Assembly: GCF_002943565.1 (NCBI RefSeq) | Contig: NZ_PJCH01000015.1 | Location: 496,001-560,000 of the forward strand | Reading direction: 5' to 3' | DNA: 64,000 nt | Source: Hyphococcus luteus | GTDB taxonomy: Bacteria; Pseudomonadota; Alphaproteobacteria; Caulobacterales; Parvularculaceae | Made by a program: the position numbers and the translations under genes | The notes under the pieces: generated by a model | Databases searched by the model: none | Told to the model about the DNA's origin: nothing | What the model saw: only the letters and a program-made list of their open reading frames with translations | In this document: piece by piece, positions 1 to 8,834 of the stretch | Numbering within the stretch: the stretch's first letter is position 1 | How the letters are laid out: the number at the start of each line of letters is the position of its first letter

Positions 1-1664
1 GCAACTCCTCCCGCTTCCTTCAGTTCTTTGATTTTTTCGACCTTGTCTTGCGGCATGAGGTCGCCGAACGCCTGATCGAGGCCGACCTGGCGTGCAATTG
101 CGTCCGCCACATTTTGATTGTCGCCCGAAATCATCATCATTTTCGAGACGCCGACATCGCGCAGGTGTTGGATAACCCGTCTGGCAGCGGATCGCGGCGT
201 GTCCATCAACCCCAGAGCGCCGAGATACGAATTGCCACGCCGGACAATCATCGTCGTCCGCCCCCGCGCCGACATGCTCTTGACGATCGCCCGCAGATCA
301 TCAGGCAACGGCGTTCCATCTGACTCAGTGAACAGAGCGGTTTTTCCGATATGGACAAGCTCCCCGTCCAGTCTTGCTGACACGCCCCGACCCGTGATGC
401 TTTTGAATTCAGTCGCATTGCGTTCAACGGTTCCCATTCGCTCTTTAACGTCGCGAACGATGGCCTCGGCGAGCGGATGGTCGCTTAACGCTTCAACAGC
501 CGCGGCGACGCGAAGAAGCTCCGTTTCTGTGACGCCGGCAGAGGGCGTGATTTCAACGAGCTTCGGCTCTCCCGATGTCAGCGTGCCAGTCTTGTCAAAT
601 GCAATTGAATCGAGACGCCCCAGAGCTTCCAGCGGCGCGCCTCCTTTGATTAACACGCCGCCGCGCGCGGCGCGGGCAACACCGCTCAGAATCGCGCTGG
701 GCGTTGCAATCGCGAGGGCGCAGGGGCTGGCCGCGACCAGCACCGCCATCGACCGGTAGAAACTCTGCGCCGGGTCCTCGTCGAGAACGAGCCACGACAA
801 AGCCGTTATGAAGGCGAGCATGACGACACATGGAACAAATATTTTCTCAAACTTTTTTGTGAAACTTTGCGTCGGCGACTGCCGGGTCTCGGCGGCGCTG
901 ACCATGTCGATTACGCGTGCGAGGGTCGATTCCGAGGCGCGCCGGGTCACCTGTATTTCGAGACTCCCGGCGCCGTTGATGGAACCGGCGAAGACCTTAT
1001 GCGCCGGCTTGACGCCTTCGGGTTTTTCCGCGGCGGCGGCGGCATCTTTCACTGGCGATTTATCAACCGGGACGCTCTCGCCGGTGATGGGCGCCTGATC
1101 GATGCTACTCTCGCCTTTGATAACAAACCCGTCTGCAGGAACGCGCTCATTGGACCTTATGACGACGATATCGCCATCCTTCAACTCTTCGACTGGGATT
1201 GTAACTTCCTCGCCAGCGCGCCGGACCAGCGCTTCCTCCGGCGCGAGGTCCGCTAGCGCAGCGATCGCATTGCGCGCCCGCGCCATTGCGTAATTTTCGA
1301 GGGCGTGTCCGATGCTGAACAGGAACAGGAGAAACGCGCCTTCCGCCCATTCTCCCAGGATCGCGGCTCCGCCGGCGGCGACGAGCATCAGGAAATCTAT
1401 CTCGAATTTGCCCTGCGAGATTTTGCCCAGCGCCTCCTTCAGCGTGAAATACCCGCCGAAAAAGTATGCAGCTAGGAACAGCCCAAATGCCGCGGATTCT
1501 GGCATCGCCGATATCTTCGGCCCAAGCCAGCCAGCAAGAAGCGCAGCGCCGCACAGCAATGAAAAGGCGAGTTCCGCCCGGCCATGCAACAACCTGTTTA
1601 GCCAGTCACCGTGCTGATGCTCGTCTTTTGCGGTGTTGTCGGTTGGCTGATTTTCTTCGTTCAC
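1..1664 (-). CDS. P1B-type heavy-metal ATPase, SPC type (C-terminus outside window)
   Basis: Heavy-metal-exporting P-type ATPase of the inner membrane, 554 codons visible, still open at the left edge. I read it from a GTG at 1664 with GAGGA upstream. Visible motifs are S313-P-C315 (followed by ALAIATPSAI) in the transport helix and the phosphorylation site D357-K-T-G-T-L-T. The HP-type motif (SDHPLAEAIV) and the nucleotide-domain sequence SGDNQNVADAI also appear. There is no N-terminal HMA or CxxC domain: after a short polar, His-containing tail the protein goes straight into membrane helices. Within P1B ATPases, SPC plus a missing HMA is the P1B-4 pattern (Co/Zn/Fe-type export), unlike the CPC copper pump at 24.7-26.9 kb. 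It lies downstream of the czc operon but behind a strong hairpin. The P-type family is certain; the metal is inferred. Confidence 0.93.
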   Translation of the reverse strand, partial: MNEENQPTDNTAKDEHQHGDWLNRLLHGRAELAFSLLCGAALLAGWLGPKISAMPESAAFGLFLAAYFFGGYFTLKEALGKISQGKFEIDFLMLVAAGGAAILGEWAEGAFLLFLFSIGHALENYAMARARNAIAALADLAPEEALVRRAGEEVTIPVEELKDGDIVVIRSNERVPADGFVIKGESSIDQAPITGESVPVDKSPVKDAAAAAEKPEGVKPAHKVFAGSINGAGSLEIQVTRRASESTLARVIDMVSAAETRQSPTQSFTKKFEKIFVPCVVMLAFITALSWLVLDEDPAQSFYRSMAVLVAASPCALAIATPSAILSGVARAARGGVLIKGGAPLEALGRLDSIAFDKTGTLTSGEPKLVEITPSAGVTETELLRVAAAVEALSDHPLAEAIVRDVKERMGTVERNATEFKSITGRGVSARLDGELVHIGKTALFTESDGTPLPDDLRAIVKSMSARGRTTMIVRRGNSYLGALGLMDTPRSAARRVIQHLRDVGVSKMMMISGDNQNVADAIARQVGLDQAFGDLMPQDKVEKIKELKEAGGV

Positions 1665-1758
1665 GGTAGGAATTCCTCGAAGAGGCTATTGAGTTGGTGC
1701 AATAAGAGTAACGATGCTGACATTTGCGTACTGATTACAGTTGTCAAAAAGTTCAGGC

Positions 1759-1795
1759 GGAGCCGCCGGGTTAGGGGGACGAACCCGGCGGCTCC
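1759..1795 (-). terminator. Strong hairpin after the czc/PII operon
   Basis: A perfect 14-bp stem (1759-1772 pairs with 1782-1795) with a 9-nt loop, very GC-rich. It lies between the stop of the PII-like gene (1896) and the start of the ATPase (1664). On the minus strand a T5 run follows about 8 nt after the stem, so it could end czc transcription. The short stem-to-T gap is not ideal, and it could also be a partial terminator or mRNA-stabilising stem. A TTGACA at 1742-1747 (minus strand) just beyond could be the -35 of a separate ATPase promoter, but I see no clear -10. Confidence 0.6.
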
Positions 1796-1895
1796 TTCTG
1801 GCTACGTAGGGCGATCGCACGCGCAGGAAGTAAGCGCTTTCGCCCGCTCGCAAATCAAAACAAGTCAACGAATTGCGAGACCAGAAGCAAGTGAC

Positions 1896-2204
1896 TTAGA
1901 ACGGAATTGCCGCCGTGATATTGCTCACATAAATGAATCCCGATTCCTCCATATCGGTTTTCCCATTTGCGCGAATGAGTTCGGTCGCCTCGGAAAGGCG
2001 GTCGTCTTCGCAAACCAGCTCCAGCTTCACCTCCGTGATCACTCGGTCGCCGAGCTCCGTTGAATATTGCTGTTCTTTTTCGTCGAGCGCCTTGACCATG
2101 CCCTTGACGTCGACTGCCGTCATGTTGGCGAAGCCGCCTTTGCGCAAGGCGCGAACGACGCTCGCGGCCCGGCTGCGGTGAACAAATGCTTTAATCTCAA
2201 TCAT
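1896..2204 (-). CDS. PII-like protein of a heavy-metal efflux operon (PII-NG type)
   Basis: A 102-residue protein beginning MIEIKAFVHRSRAASVVRAL. It has the ferredoxin-like layout of PII signalling proteins: a first beta strand, a helix, a loop where the T-loop lies (around QYSTELGD), then VKLELVCEDD and a C-terminal strand GFIYVSNI. It is shorter than GlnB/GlnK (about 112 residues), and I do not see the canonical uridylylation-site sequence. A group of PII proteins (PII-NG) is known to sit beside CzcA/CusA-type pumps, and this one starts 13 bp after the czcA stop. The start is fixed by AAAGGAGT ahead of ATG 2204; longer readings run into czcA. It is probably a small-molecule or metal-responsive modulator of the pump. 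Its ligand is unknown. Confidence 0.85.
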   Translation of the reverse strand: MIEIKAFVHRSRAASVVRALRKGGFANMTAVDVKGMVKALDEKEQQYSTELGDRVITEVKLELVCEDDRLSEATELIRANGKTDMEESGFIYVSNITAAIPF

Positions 2205-2217
2205 TTTCGTACTCCTT

Positions 2218-5200
2218 TCATTCGGCTGCTTTCGCGTGCGCCTCGGCGAGTTCGAGATCGCCGCGAGACGGCGGCGCCTGCGATTTTCGCCCGCGTGTTT
2301 CCATCCACTCATAAATCACCGGCAACAGGATCAATGTGAGTGCGGTCGAGGTCAGCAATCCACCGACAACAACCGAAGCCAGAGGCCGCTGTGTCTCGGC
2401 GCCGACGCCTGTCGAAAGCAGCATGGGGACAAGGCCCAGTATCGCTACGCTTGCGGTCATCAGCACTGGGCGAAGTCTCAATTCAACGCCGCGCCTGACG
2501 GCATCGCGGACATTGTATCCGGCGTCCCGCTGTTCATTGATGAAACTGACGAGGACGATGCCATTGAGCATGGCGACTCCGAAGACCGCGATAAACCCGA
2601 TCGCTGACGGCACCGATAGATATTGTCCAGTGATGAAGAGTGCGAACAATCCTCCGCTCGCTGCAAAAGGCACGTTGGCGATAATTAACGCGGCGTATTT
2701 AACCGAGTTGAACGCCGTGTAGAGCAACACGAAAATAAAGAAGATCGTCGCCGGAACGATGAGCGATAACTTCGCCAGCGCGCGTTGCTGGTTCTCAAAG
2801 GCGCCGCCCCATTCGATCCAGTAGCCGGGCGGCAATTCCACATTCGCCGCAATGACGTCATTGGCGTCTTTCACGAACCCATCGACGTCTCGGCCGCGCA
2901 CATCCATCTGGATCACGGCGTAACGCTGCAATTGTTCGCGGCGGACAAAGGAATAGCCCTCCGCGGACGTAACATTCGCCACGCGGCCGAGGGGAATAAT
3001 CGCGCCGTCCGCGGTCTGCAGCGGAATATTGCGGATCGATTCCATGGACGCTTTCGACGCGTCCTGCAGACGGGCGGTGATATCGAACCGCCTGACGCCA
3101 TCGATAAGCGTGCCCACGGGCTCCGCGCCGATGCCGGTCCGCACGACGTTCAGAACATCGTCGGCGTTCATGCCGTATCGCGCGAGTTCGGCGCGGTCGA
3201 CCTGAATGCGGATTTGCGGCTTGCCGATATTGGCTTCGAGCGAAAGATCAGCGGCGCCCGGCACGCCGGAAATCGCTTCCTTGATTTCCTGGCTGAGCCT
3301 GTCCAGTTCGCCAAGATCCTGACCATAGATTTTCGCGGCAAGCGTTGCGCGAACGCCCGAGATCAGCTCTTCAACGCGCATCTGGATTGGTTGCGTGAAG
3401 GCGATGACCGAGGTCGGCACGGTTTCTTCAAGCTTTTCGCGCATGTCGTCGGCAAGCGAAGCGACCGAACGCTTACGGGGCCACTCGCTTTGCGGTTTTA
3501 GCGCCGTGTAGATTTCCATGTAGTTGACATCTGCGGTCTCGCCTTTTTCGGCGCGCCCGATCATGGCGATTGTCGTTTCCACTTCGGGAAACTCAGACAG
3601 CGTGTTTTCAATTTCCTTGGAAATCTCAATCGACTGATCCAGCGAAGTCGAAGGGATCGACGTGACCCGCCACATGATCGACCCTTCCTGTAATTGAGGC
3701 ATGAACTCCTTGCCGAGGAAGGGAAAGAGCGCGAGGCTGGCGACCAGAAGACCGCCGGCCGCGAGGCCCACCTTGCGCTTGTTATCGAGACTCCAGGCGA
3801 TCAGAGGCAGATAGCCGCGCTTGACGATCCGCATCAGCATCGTGTCGCGCTCTTCCTTCGGCTTCAGGATCATCGCCGCCAGGACGGGAATGATCGTCAG
3901 CGTCAGAATCAGCGAGCCCGCCATGGCGAAGCTGATATTGAAGGCCATGGGCTTGAAGAGTTTGCCTTCTAAGCCCTCAAGACTGAAGAGCGGCAGAAAG
4001 ACGACGATGATGATCATAATCGCAAATGCGATGGGATTGGCGACTTCCCTCGCAGCCTGCAGAACGGCGGCTGTCCGATTGACCTCGCCGCCTTCCTCCT
4101 TGCGCTCGGCCATGATGCGGAACGAGTTTTCGACTATGACGACGGCGCCGTCGACCATCATGCCGATGCCGATGGCGAGACCCGCGAGCGACATCAGATT
4201 GGCGGAAAGACCCATCTGGCCCATAAAAATGAAGGCGATGAGCATGGCGAGCGGCAATGCAGTAATGACCACCAGCGCCGATCGGATTTCGCCGAGAAAC
4301 AGAAACAGCACGATGGCGACCAGGATCGACCCTTCTATGAGGGCTTTCTCCGCCGTGCCGACCGCTTTTTCGACCAGCTCGGTGCGGTCATAGATGGGCT
4401 TGACAATGACGCCATCCGGTAACGCGCTTTCGACAGTCTTAACTTTCTCTTTAACCGCGTCGACGACGTTCTTGGCGTTCTCGTTAATACGCGCAAGCGC
4501 CATGCCGAGAACCACTTCCTCGCCGTCGCGGGTGACGGCGCCGAACCGCAAGGCGGGCGCCTGTTCGACGTTCGCGACATCGCGCACATAAACCGGGGCT
4601 CCGTCCTTTACCTTGACGACGATGTTGCCAATATCGGTTTCGTCCCGCACAAGGCCGAGGCCGCGCACGAGATATTGCTCCGGTCCCTGATCGATATATT
4701 GCCCGCCGACCTGGCGGTTATTCGCCTCAAGCGCTTCGACGACATCGGAAAACCCCAATTCGTATTTGATAAGTTGCAAGGGATCGATCTGGACCTGGAA
4801 CTGGCGTTCCTGCCCGCCCCAGGACATGACGTCATCGACGCCGGCGGCTGTGCGCAGAATGAGCCGCACGTTCCAGTCCTGAAGGGTCCGTAGATCCATG
4901 TCGCTGATGTCGCCCTTGAGGGATTCATCAGCGCGTTCGAGCGTGTACCAGAAGACCTGGCCGAGACCCGACGCATTTGGGCCCATTTCTGGCGATCCAT
5001 ATCCTTCGGGAATGCGGTCGCGGACTTCCGCAAGCCGCTCCATAACAAGGCGCCGCGCGAAATAGATATCGACGCTGTCCTTGAAATAAACAGCGACATA
5101 GGAAAGACCGAAGAGGCTCACCGAACGGATTTCCGACACGTCGGGAAGCCCCGCCATCGCCGACTCTACCGGGAACGTCAGCAATTGCTCGACGTCTTCC

Positions 5201-5373
5201 GCGGCAAGGCCCGGCGATTCCGTATAGATATTGACCTGAACGGGCGTCACGTCCGGGAAAGCGTCGATCGGAACCGTCGTCACGGCGCGCCAGCCGAGAA
5301 AGCCGACGACGGCGAAGATGATGAGCACCAGAACTTTATACTGGAGCGAGAGTTCAACGAGTTTATTCAACAT
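2218..5373 (-). CDS. czcA: CzcA-type heavy-metal efflux RND pump
   Basis: Inner-membrane proton/metal antiporter of the HME-RND class, 1051 residues, the usual length. It has the internally duplicated RND layout: TM1 near residues 10-30, a first periplasmic domain (30-330), TM2-6, a second periplasmic domain (570-860) and a C-terminal helix bundle. The helix-4 region reads IGIGMMVDGAVVIVEN, with the Asp/Glu pair used for proton relay in HME pumps. It clearly differs from the CusA paralogue at 10975-14145 (IAIGAMVDATIVMIEN). It works with the adaptor (5385-6554) and outer-membrane channel (6554-7789) as a tripartite pump for divalent ions. Zn/Cd/Co is inferred from the operon partners (CDF, CzcN-like protein, divalent-type MerR). 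Confidence 0.95.
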   Translation of the reverse strand: MLNKLVELSLQYKVLVLIIFAVVGFLGWRAVTTVPIDAFPDVTPVQVNIYTESPGLAAEDVEQLLTFPVESAMAGLPDVSEIRSVSLFGLSYVAVYFKDSVDIYFARRLVMERLAEVRDRIPEGYGSPEMGPNASGLGQVFWYTLERADESLKGDISDMDLRTLQDWNVRLILRTAAGVDDVMSWGGQERQFQVQIDPLQLIKYELGFSDVVEALEANNRQVGGQYIDQGPEQYLVRGLGLVRDETDIGNIVVKVKDGAPVYVRDVANVEQAPALRFGAVTRDGEEVVLGMALARINENAKNVVDAVKEKVKTVESALPDGVIVKPIYDRTELVEKAVGTAEKALIEGSILVAIVLFLFLGEIRSALVVITALPLAMLIAFIFMGQMGLSANLMSLAGLAIGIGMMVDGAVVIVENSFRIMAERKEEGGEVNRTAAVLQAAREVANPIAFAIMIIIVVFLPLFSLEGLEGKLFKPMAFNISFAMAGSLILTLTIIPVLAAMILKPKEERDTMLMRIVKRGYLPLIAWSLDNKRKVGLAAGGLLVASLALFPFLGKEFMPQLQEGSIMWRVTSIPSTSLDQSIEISKEIENTLSEFPEVETTIAMIGRAEKGETADVNYMEIYTALKPQSEWPRKRSVASLADDMREKLEETVPTSVIAFTQPIQMRVEELISGVRATLAAKIYGQDLGELDRLSQEIKEAISGVPGAADLSLEANIGKPQIRIQVDRAELARYGMNADDVLNVVRTGIGAEPVGTLIDGVRRFDITARLQDASKASMESIRNIPLQTADGAIIPLGRVANVTSAEGYSFVRREQLQRYAVIQMDVRGRDVDGFVKDANDVIAANVELPPGYWIEWGGAFENQQRALAKLSLIVPATIFFIFVLLYTAFNSVKYAALIIANVPFAASGGLFALFITGQYLSVPSAIGFIAVFGVAMLNGIVLVSFINEQRDAGYNVRDAVRRGVELRLRPVLMTASVAILGLVPMLLSTGVGAETQRPLASVVVGGLLTSTALTLILLPVIYEWMETRGRKSQAPPSRGDLELAEAHAKAAE

Positions 5374-5384
5374 ATCATCAATTC

Positions 5385-6554
5385 CTAATGCCCGTGGCCT
5401 TCGCCCATTTTTGTTTTCTGAATGAGCGATTTGAGGAGAAAGGTTTTTTCGGTGACGATTTCATCGCCTTCCGCGACGCCGGAATTGACTACAATCCAGC
5501 CGCCGCTCGCGGCACCGGTCTCTATACTCACCGGTTCGATTTCATCGCCTTCGATGCGGAAGACTGTGGGCGCGCCGTCCATCAGGACGACAGCGCTTTC
5601 CGGCAGCGCCAGCGCTTCGTCGCTGGCGCCGACGGCAATCACTGCATCAACGAATTGGCCAGCATGGAAGTCGTCATCGTCATTGCTGATCTCGATGCGC
5701 GCCATTAATGTACGCGTCGTTTCATCGAGTGCGTGCTGGAGTTGAATAACCTCTCCTTCCTCCCAGTGATCCGCGTTTGACTTCACGCGCGCGGGCGCGC
5801 CGATAGAAATCCGCCCAGCCTGCTCGGCCGTCAATCGCGCCTCGACCCAAACCGTCGATTCATCACTGATTTCGACCAGCACCCTTCCCGGATCGACAAA
5901 TTCGCCCAGTGTAAACTCATCGCGGACAACGGTTCCCGCTTGCGGCGCAAACAAAATAAAACGACCTGTGGCCTTGCTTGCGTCGCCGGTTTTCAACAAC
6001 GCGGCGACTTCCTGTTCCGCCATGCCGAAGGACAAAAGCTTTGCGTGGGCCTGCTGGCGCGCCACTTCCGCTTCCACGTAACGCTTTTCGGAAACGACGT
6101 CCCGGCCGAGGTTGCGGACCCGGCGCCATTCCTTATCGCCGATGATGAGCGCGCCTTGCGCTTCGGCCATATCGACGCTGGACAAAGTGACCAGCGGCGC
6201 GCCTTCGCCGACTTCCTCACCGCGCACGACATGACGTTCGATAATTTGCGCGCTGATGCGCGGCGCAACTTGCGCAGTCTTGTAGCGGTTCGCCGTCACC
6301 TCGCCCGGCGCGATAAACTCGCCCGACAGTTTTCTCATGCCGAGCGTTACAGATTTTATCCCTTTTTCGCCGCGTTCGGCCGCCGTCATCTCGATATGAC
6401 CGCCGCCTTCCTCTTCGCCGTGCTCATCTTCGGCTTGGGCGGCCGGGACAGTTTTTTCCTCAGCGTCCGACGCGCCGCAAGCGGCGATTGTCAGCGTACC
6501 AAATGCAATGATCGCCAATCCGATGCCTGAATTCAGTTTTCGATAATTACGCAT
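5385..6554 (-). CDS. czcB: CzcB-type periplasmic adaptor lipoprotein
   Basis: Membrane-fusion subunit linking CzcA to CzcC, 389 residues. I chose ATG 6554 rather than an upstream ATG because it overlaps the czcC stop as TAATG, a translational-coupling arrangement. The N-terminus is a lipoprotein signal with a TIAAC lipobox. An acidic/His stretch (EDEHGEEEGGGHIEM) follows before the lipoyl/barrel-sandwich halves (about 95-230), the beta-barrel and the membrane-proximal domain. The C-terminus ends KMGEGHGH, which together with the N-terminal His residues could bind metal. It lies 11 bp upstream of czcA. Confidence 0.93.
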   Translation of the reverse strand: MRNYRKLNSGIGLAIIAFGTLTIAACGASDAEEKTVPAAQAEDEHGEEEGGGHIEMTAAERGEKGIKSVTLGMRKLSGEFIAPGEVTANRYKTAQVAPRISAQIIERHVVRGEEVGEGAPLVTLSSVDMAEAQGALIIGDKEWRRVRNLGRDVVSEKRYVEAEVARQQAHAKLLSFGMAEQEVAALLKTGDASKATGRFILFAPQAGTVVRDEFTLGEFVDPGRVLVEISDESTVWVEARLTAEQAGRISIGAPARVKSNADHWEEGEVIQLQHALDETTRTLMARIEISNDDDDFHAGQFVDAVIAVGASDEALALPESAVVLMDGAPTVFRIEGDEIEPVSIETGAASGGWIVVNSGVAEGDEIVTEKTFLLKSLIQKTKMGEGHGH

Positions 6555-7789
6555 TACAGTGTCTCCATCCATTCATTGAGAGTGCCGGACGCATCGAGCC
6601 AATCGATCCAGGCGCGCCATAGCGACCCTTGAAGTTCAATTCCCGCACGCTCGGCGCTATAAGTTTGATCAAGTTGCACCAGATACTCGACGGCGGTGAT
6701 GTCGCCCGATCGCCATAATTGATCGAGCACCCCGCGTTGTTCTCCGAGCACGTCTGATCCGTCCCGCATCCAGACGCGCCATGTCCCGGCCGCGACGGCG
6801 TAGCGTCCGCTGGCTTCGATGAGCCGCGCTTCGGCGTTGCGCAACTGATTGCGGATAGATTGCTGGGCAGCAATGCGTTCGGCGCGAGCTTCATCCACTT
6901 CGGCCTGGCCAGACGCAAAAACGGGGATTGGTACGGACAATCGAACGCCGGCGAAATCGGCGTCTCCATCGCGCCCATAGGCCGCGCCGATCGTCGGATC
7001 GGGAATGCGCGATTTTTTAGCGAACCGGATTTCAGCTGCGAGCGCGTCGGCGAGCGCTTCCGCCGCGCGAAGTTCCGGCAATCGGCGAACCAGCGTCATG
7101 TCGAGCGGCGCCGCCGCCGCCGGCGGATCCGGGAGAACGGGCCATGCGGGCATCACTTCGCCGACGAGTGCAGTTAAGGCCTGCCTCGCTTCGGAGAAAT
7201 CGCTCCGGGCGGTCGTTTGTTCCGCGATAGCCTGGGAAAGACTTAATTGCGCAGCAAGACGTTCCGACTTTGAAAGATCGCCGGCCTCAGCGCGCCTGCC
7301 GGCGATTGAAGAGAATTCACGTGCGACTTCAGCCCGTTGCGCCGCCAGTTCCGACAGGCGCTTGCGCGCCTGGTAATCCGCCAGCGCCGTCAGGAGATCG
7401 GCGAACAGCGAGCGCTTCTCCGCTTCATACGTAAACCTTGCGGCGTCCACGGCGCTGCGTGCGCCTTTGGCCCGCGTGGCGCGTTTGTTGGTGATGTCGA
7501 ACGCTTTCGACAGGCCGATGGAACGGCTGTCATCCGCGTCGTCCTCACTGTCGGAGAATTCGCCTTCGAATTCAGGGTTATAGAGCGGCCGCGAATTCGC
7601 CCGTCCGCGCGCTTCGGCTGCATCAAGTTCTGCGCGCGCTTCTTCAAGCCGCGGGTGATTGCGCGCCGCGTCTTCAAGAAACTGCCCTAACGTCAAGCCC
7701 GGGTCAGCGGTATTCTCCTGCGCGGACGCAGCGCCGAGCCCCCACGCCGCAAAAGCGGCGAGCGCGAGCCCGCATATTCTGATGATCAT
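6554..7789 (-). CDS. czcC: CzcC-type outer-membrane efflux channel
   Basis: TolC-family outer-membrane factor, 411 residues. It has a signal peptide ending near ASA-QE, then two repeated alpha-helical hairpin units typical of OEP proteins (TLGQFLEDAARNHPRLEEARAEL; later KSRIPDPTIGAAYGRDGD). It forms the exit duct of the tripartite metal pump. Its start lies 58 bp after the His-rich gene and its stop overlaps the czcB start. Low conservation is normal for this subunit; the assignment rests on the OEP pattern and operon order C-B-A. Confidence 0.92.
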   Translation of the reverse strand: MIIRICGLALAAFAAWGLGAASAQENTADPGLTLGQFLEDAARNHPRLEEARAELDAAEARGRANSRPLYNPEFEGEFSDSEDDADDSRSIGLSKAFDITNKRATRAKGARSAVDAARFTYEAEKRSLFADLLTALADYQARKRLSELAAQRAEVAREFSSIAGRRAEAGDLSKSERLAAQLSLSQAIAEQTTARSDFSEARQALTALVGEVMPAWPVLPDPPAAAAPLDMTLVRRLPELRAAEALADALAAEIRFAKKSRIPDPTIGAAYGRDGDADFAGVRLSVPIPVFASGQAEVDEARAERIAAQQSIRNQLRNAEARLIEASGRYAVAAGTWRVWMRDGSDVLGEQRGVLDQLWRSGDITAVEYLVQLDQTYSAERAGIELQGSLWRAWIDWLDASGTLNEWMETL

Positions 7790-7847
7790 TGGTCATTGTC
7801 CTCTTGGAATCAAAATTACTGATGGGCGCGCAACCGCGCGCGATCAG

Positions 7848-8204
7848 TCAGATTCGCGGAGGACGGAATAATGAAGAAAGAGAGGTTTGGGGAACCACGC
7901 CGTTTTGCGACGCGATGATCTTGCTTGCAAAGAGTAGTACGGACGCCGGATCGACAGAGGCGCGCGATAGCGCATGAAAATGGCACGCACCGGAATGACA
8001 ATGCGCAGCGTGTTCCGGGTGAACAGAACCTTCGTCGGCAGGCTCGCCCTGCGCAGCTGCGCGTTCTTCACCAACATCGTGTTGGGCGGCATGATGAATG
8101 TCTTCTTCCGCGGCATGAGCGGGCGCGACAATGCCGACCGCGCCCCATAGCGCAACCATCAATACCGCGATGACGCGGTGCATATGTCGAATGGCTGACA
8201 TCAT
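7848..8204 (-). CDS. Small exported His-rich protein in the czc operon
   Basis: A 118-residue protein with a signal peptide (hydrophobic to about residue 31, cleavage near AHA-AE). A His-rich segment follows, containing EEDIHHAAQHD, HPEHAAHCHSGACHFHAL and two Cys residues. Small proteins of this kind often precede czcCBA in alphaproteobacteria and are usually annotated only as hypothetical. It probably binds metal in the periplasm and passes it to or buffers the pump; that is inference. Two adjacent ATGs (8204 and 8201) are possible; AGGA lies a little far upstream. It sits between the CzcN-like gene and czcC with short gaps. Confidence 0.72.
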   Translation of the reverse strand: MMSAIRHMHRVIAVLMVALWGAVGIVAPAHAAEEDIHHAAQHDVGEERAAAQGEPADEGSVHPEHAAHCHSGACHFHALSRASVDPASVLLFASKIIASQNGVVPQTSLSSLFRPPRI

Positions 8205-8241
8205 CTCAAATGCGTCCTACTGCAAAACTCCTGACAAATCA

Positions 8242-8832
8242 TTATAATTTTTCGTTTATGTCGATGTGTCGCCGCCCGGAGGGCAGCCCGAAATATCGCG
8301 CTGTCCTAACGACATACGCCTCATAGGCTTTTCCAAAAGCCGCCCGAAGATGCGGCTCTTCGACCGCTACAATATAACAGTGAATGAAGAGCGCGAATAA
8401 CAGGGCCAGCGAAAACGCCCATATCGACATCGCGATGAGCGACACGCCGCCCAGAAACAAGGCGTATCCGACATATTGCCGGTTGCGCGACCAGCGATAA
8501 ACGCCCCGTTCAATGAGTTCGTCTTCCTTGAGTCCATAGACTCTCGAAAAATCCGCATAGGCGCTTCGGCCAAGATAAATCAGCATCGCTCCGGCAAAGG
8601 CGAATAATCCGCCGGCCGCAACTGTGAATTCGCCTAGGTCGCCAAGCGACCCCCGATCGAACCAGGCGATTGCAAACAGCAACAAAGCATTGCCGTGCAT
8701 GGCGGCGCCAGTCCAGACCGCCATTGATAAGCTGACACGGCCGCGTTCTGCAAAATCCCGTTTGACCAGCATCGCCATCGGAATGGAAAGCACTGCATTG
8801 ACCGCCGCCAATATGAGTAACGCTCGAACCAT
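8242..8832 (-). CDS. CzcN/NccN-like ICMT-family membrane methyltransferase
   Basis: A 196-residue integral membrane protein with five or six hydrophobic segments. It has the C-terminal signature of isoprenylcysteine carboxyl methyltransferase-like proteins: GVYRWSRNRQYVGYALFLGG and later VEEPHLRAAFGKAYEAYVVR. CzcN and NccN from nickel/zinc resistance operons belong to this family; their role in resistance is not established. ATG 8832 is 2 bp beyond the CDF stop at 8835, implying coupling. A longer reading upstream of this ATG would overlap the CDF gene in another frame and is rejected. Confidence 0.85.
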   Translation of the reverse strand: MVRALLILAAVNAVLSIPMAMLVKRDFAERGRVSLSMAVWTGAAMHGNALLLFAIAWFDRGSLGDLGEFTVAAGGLFAFAGAMLIYLGRSAYADFSRVYGLKEDELIERGVYRWSRNRQYVGYALFLGGVSLIAMSIWAFSLALLFALFIHCYIVAVEEPHLRAAFGKAYEAYVVRTARYFGLPSGRRHIDINEKL

Positions 8833-8834
8833 GT

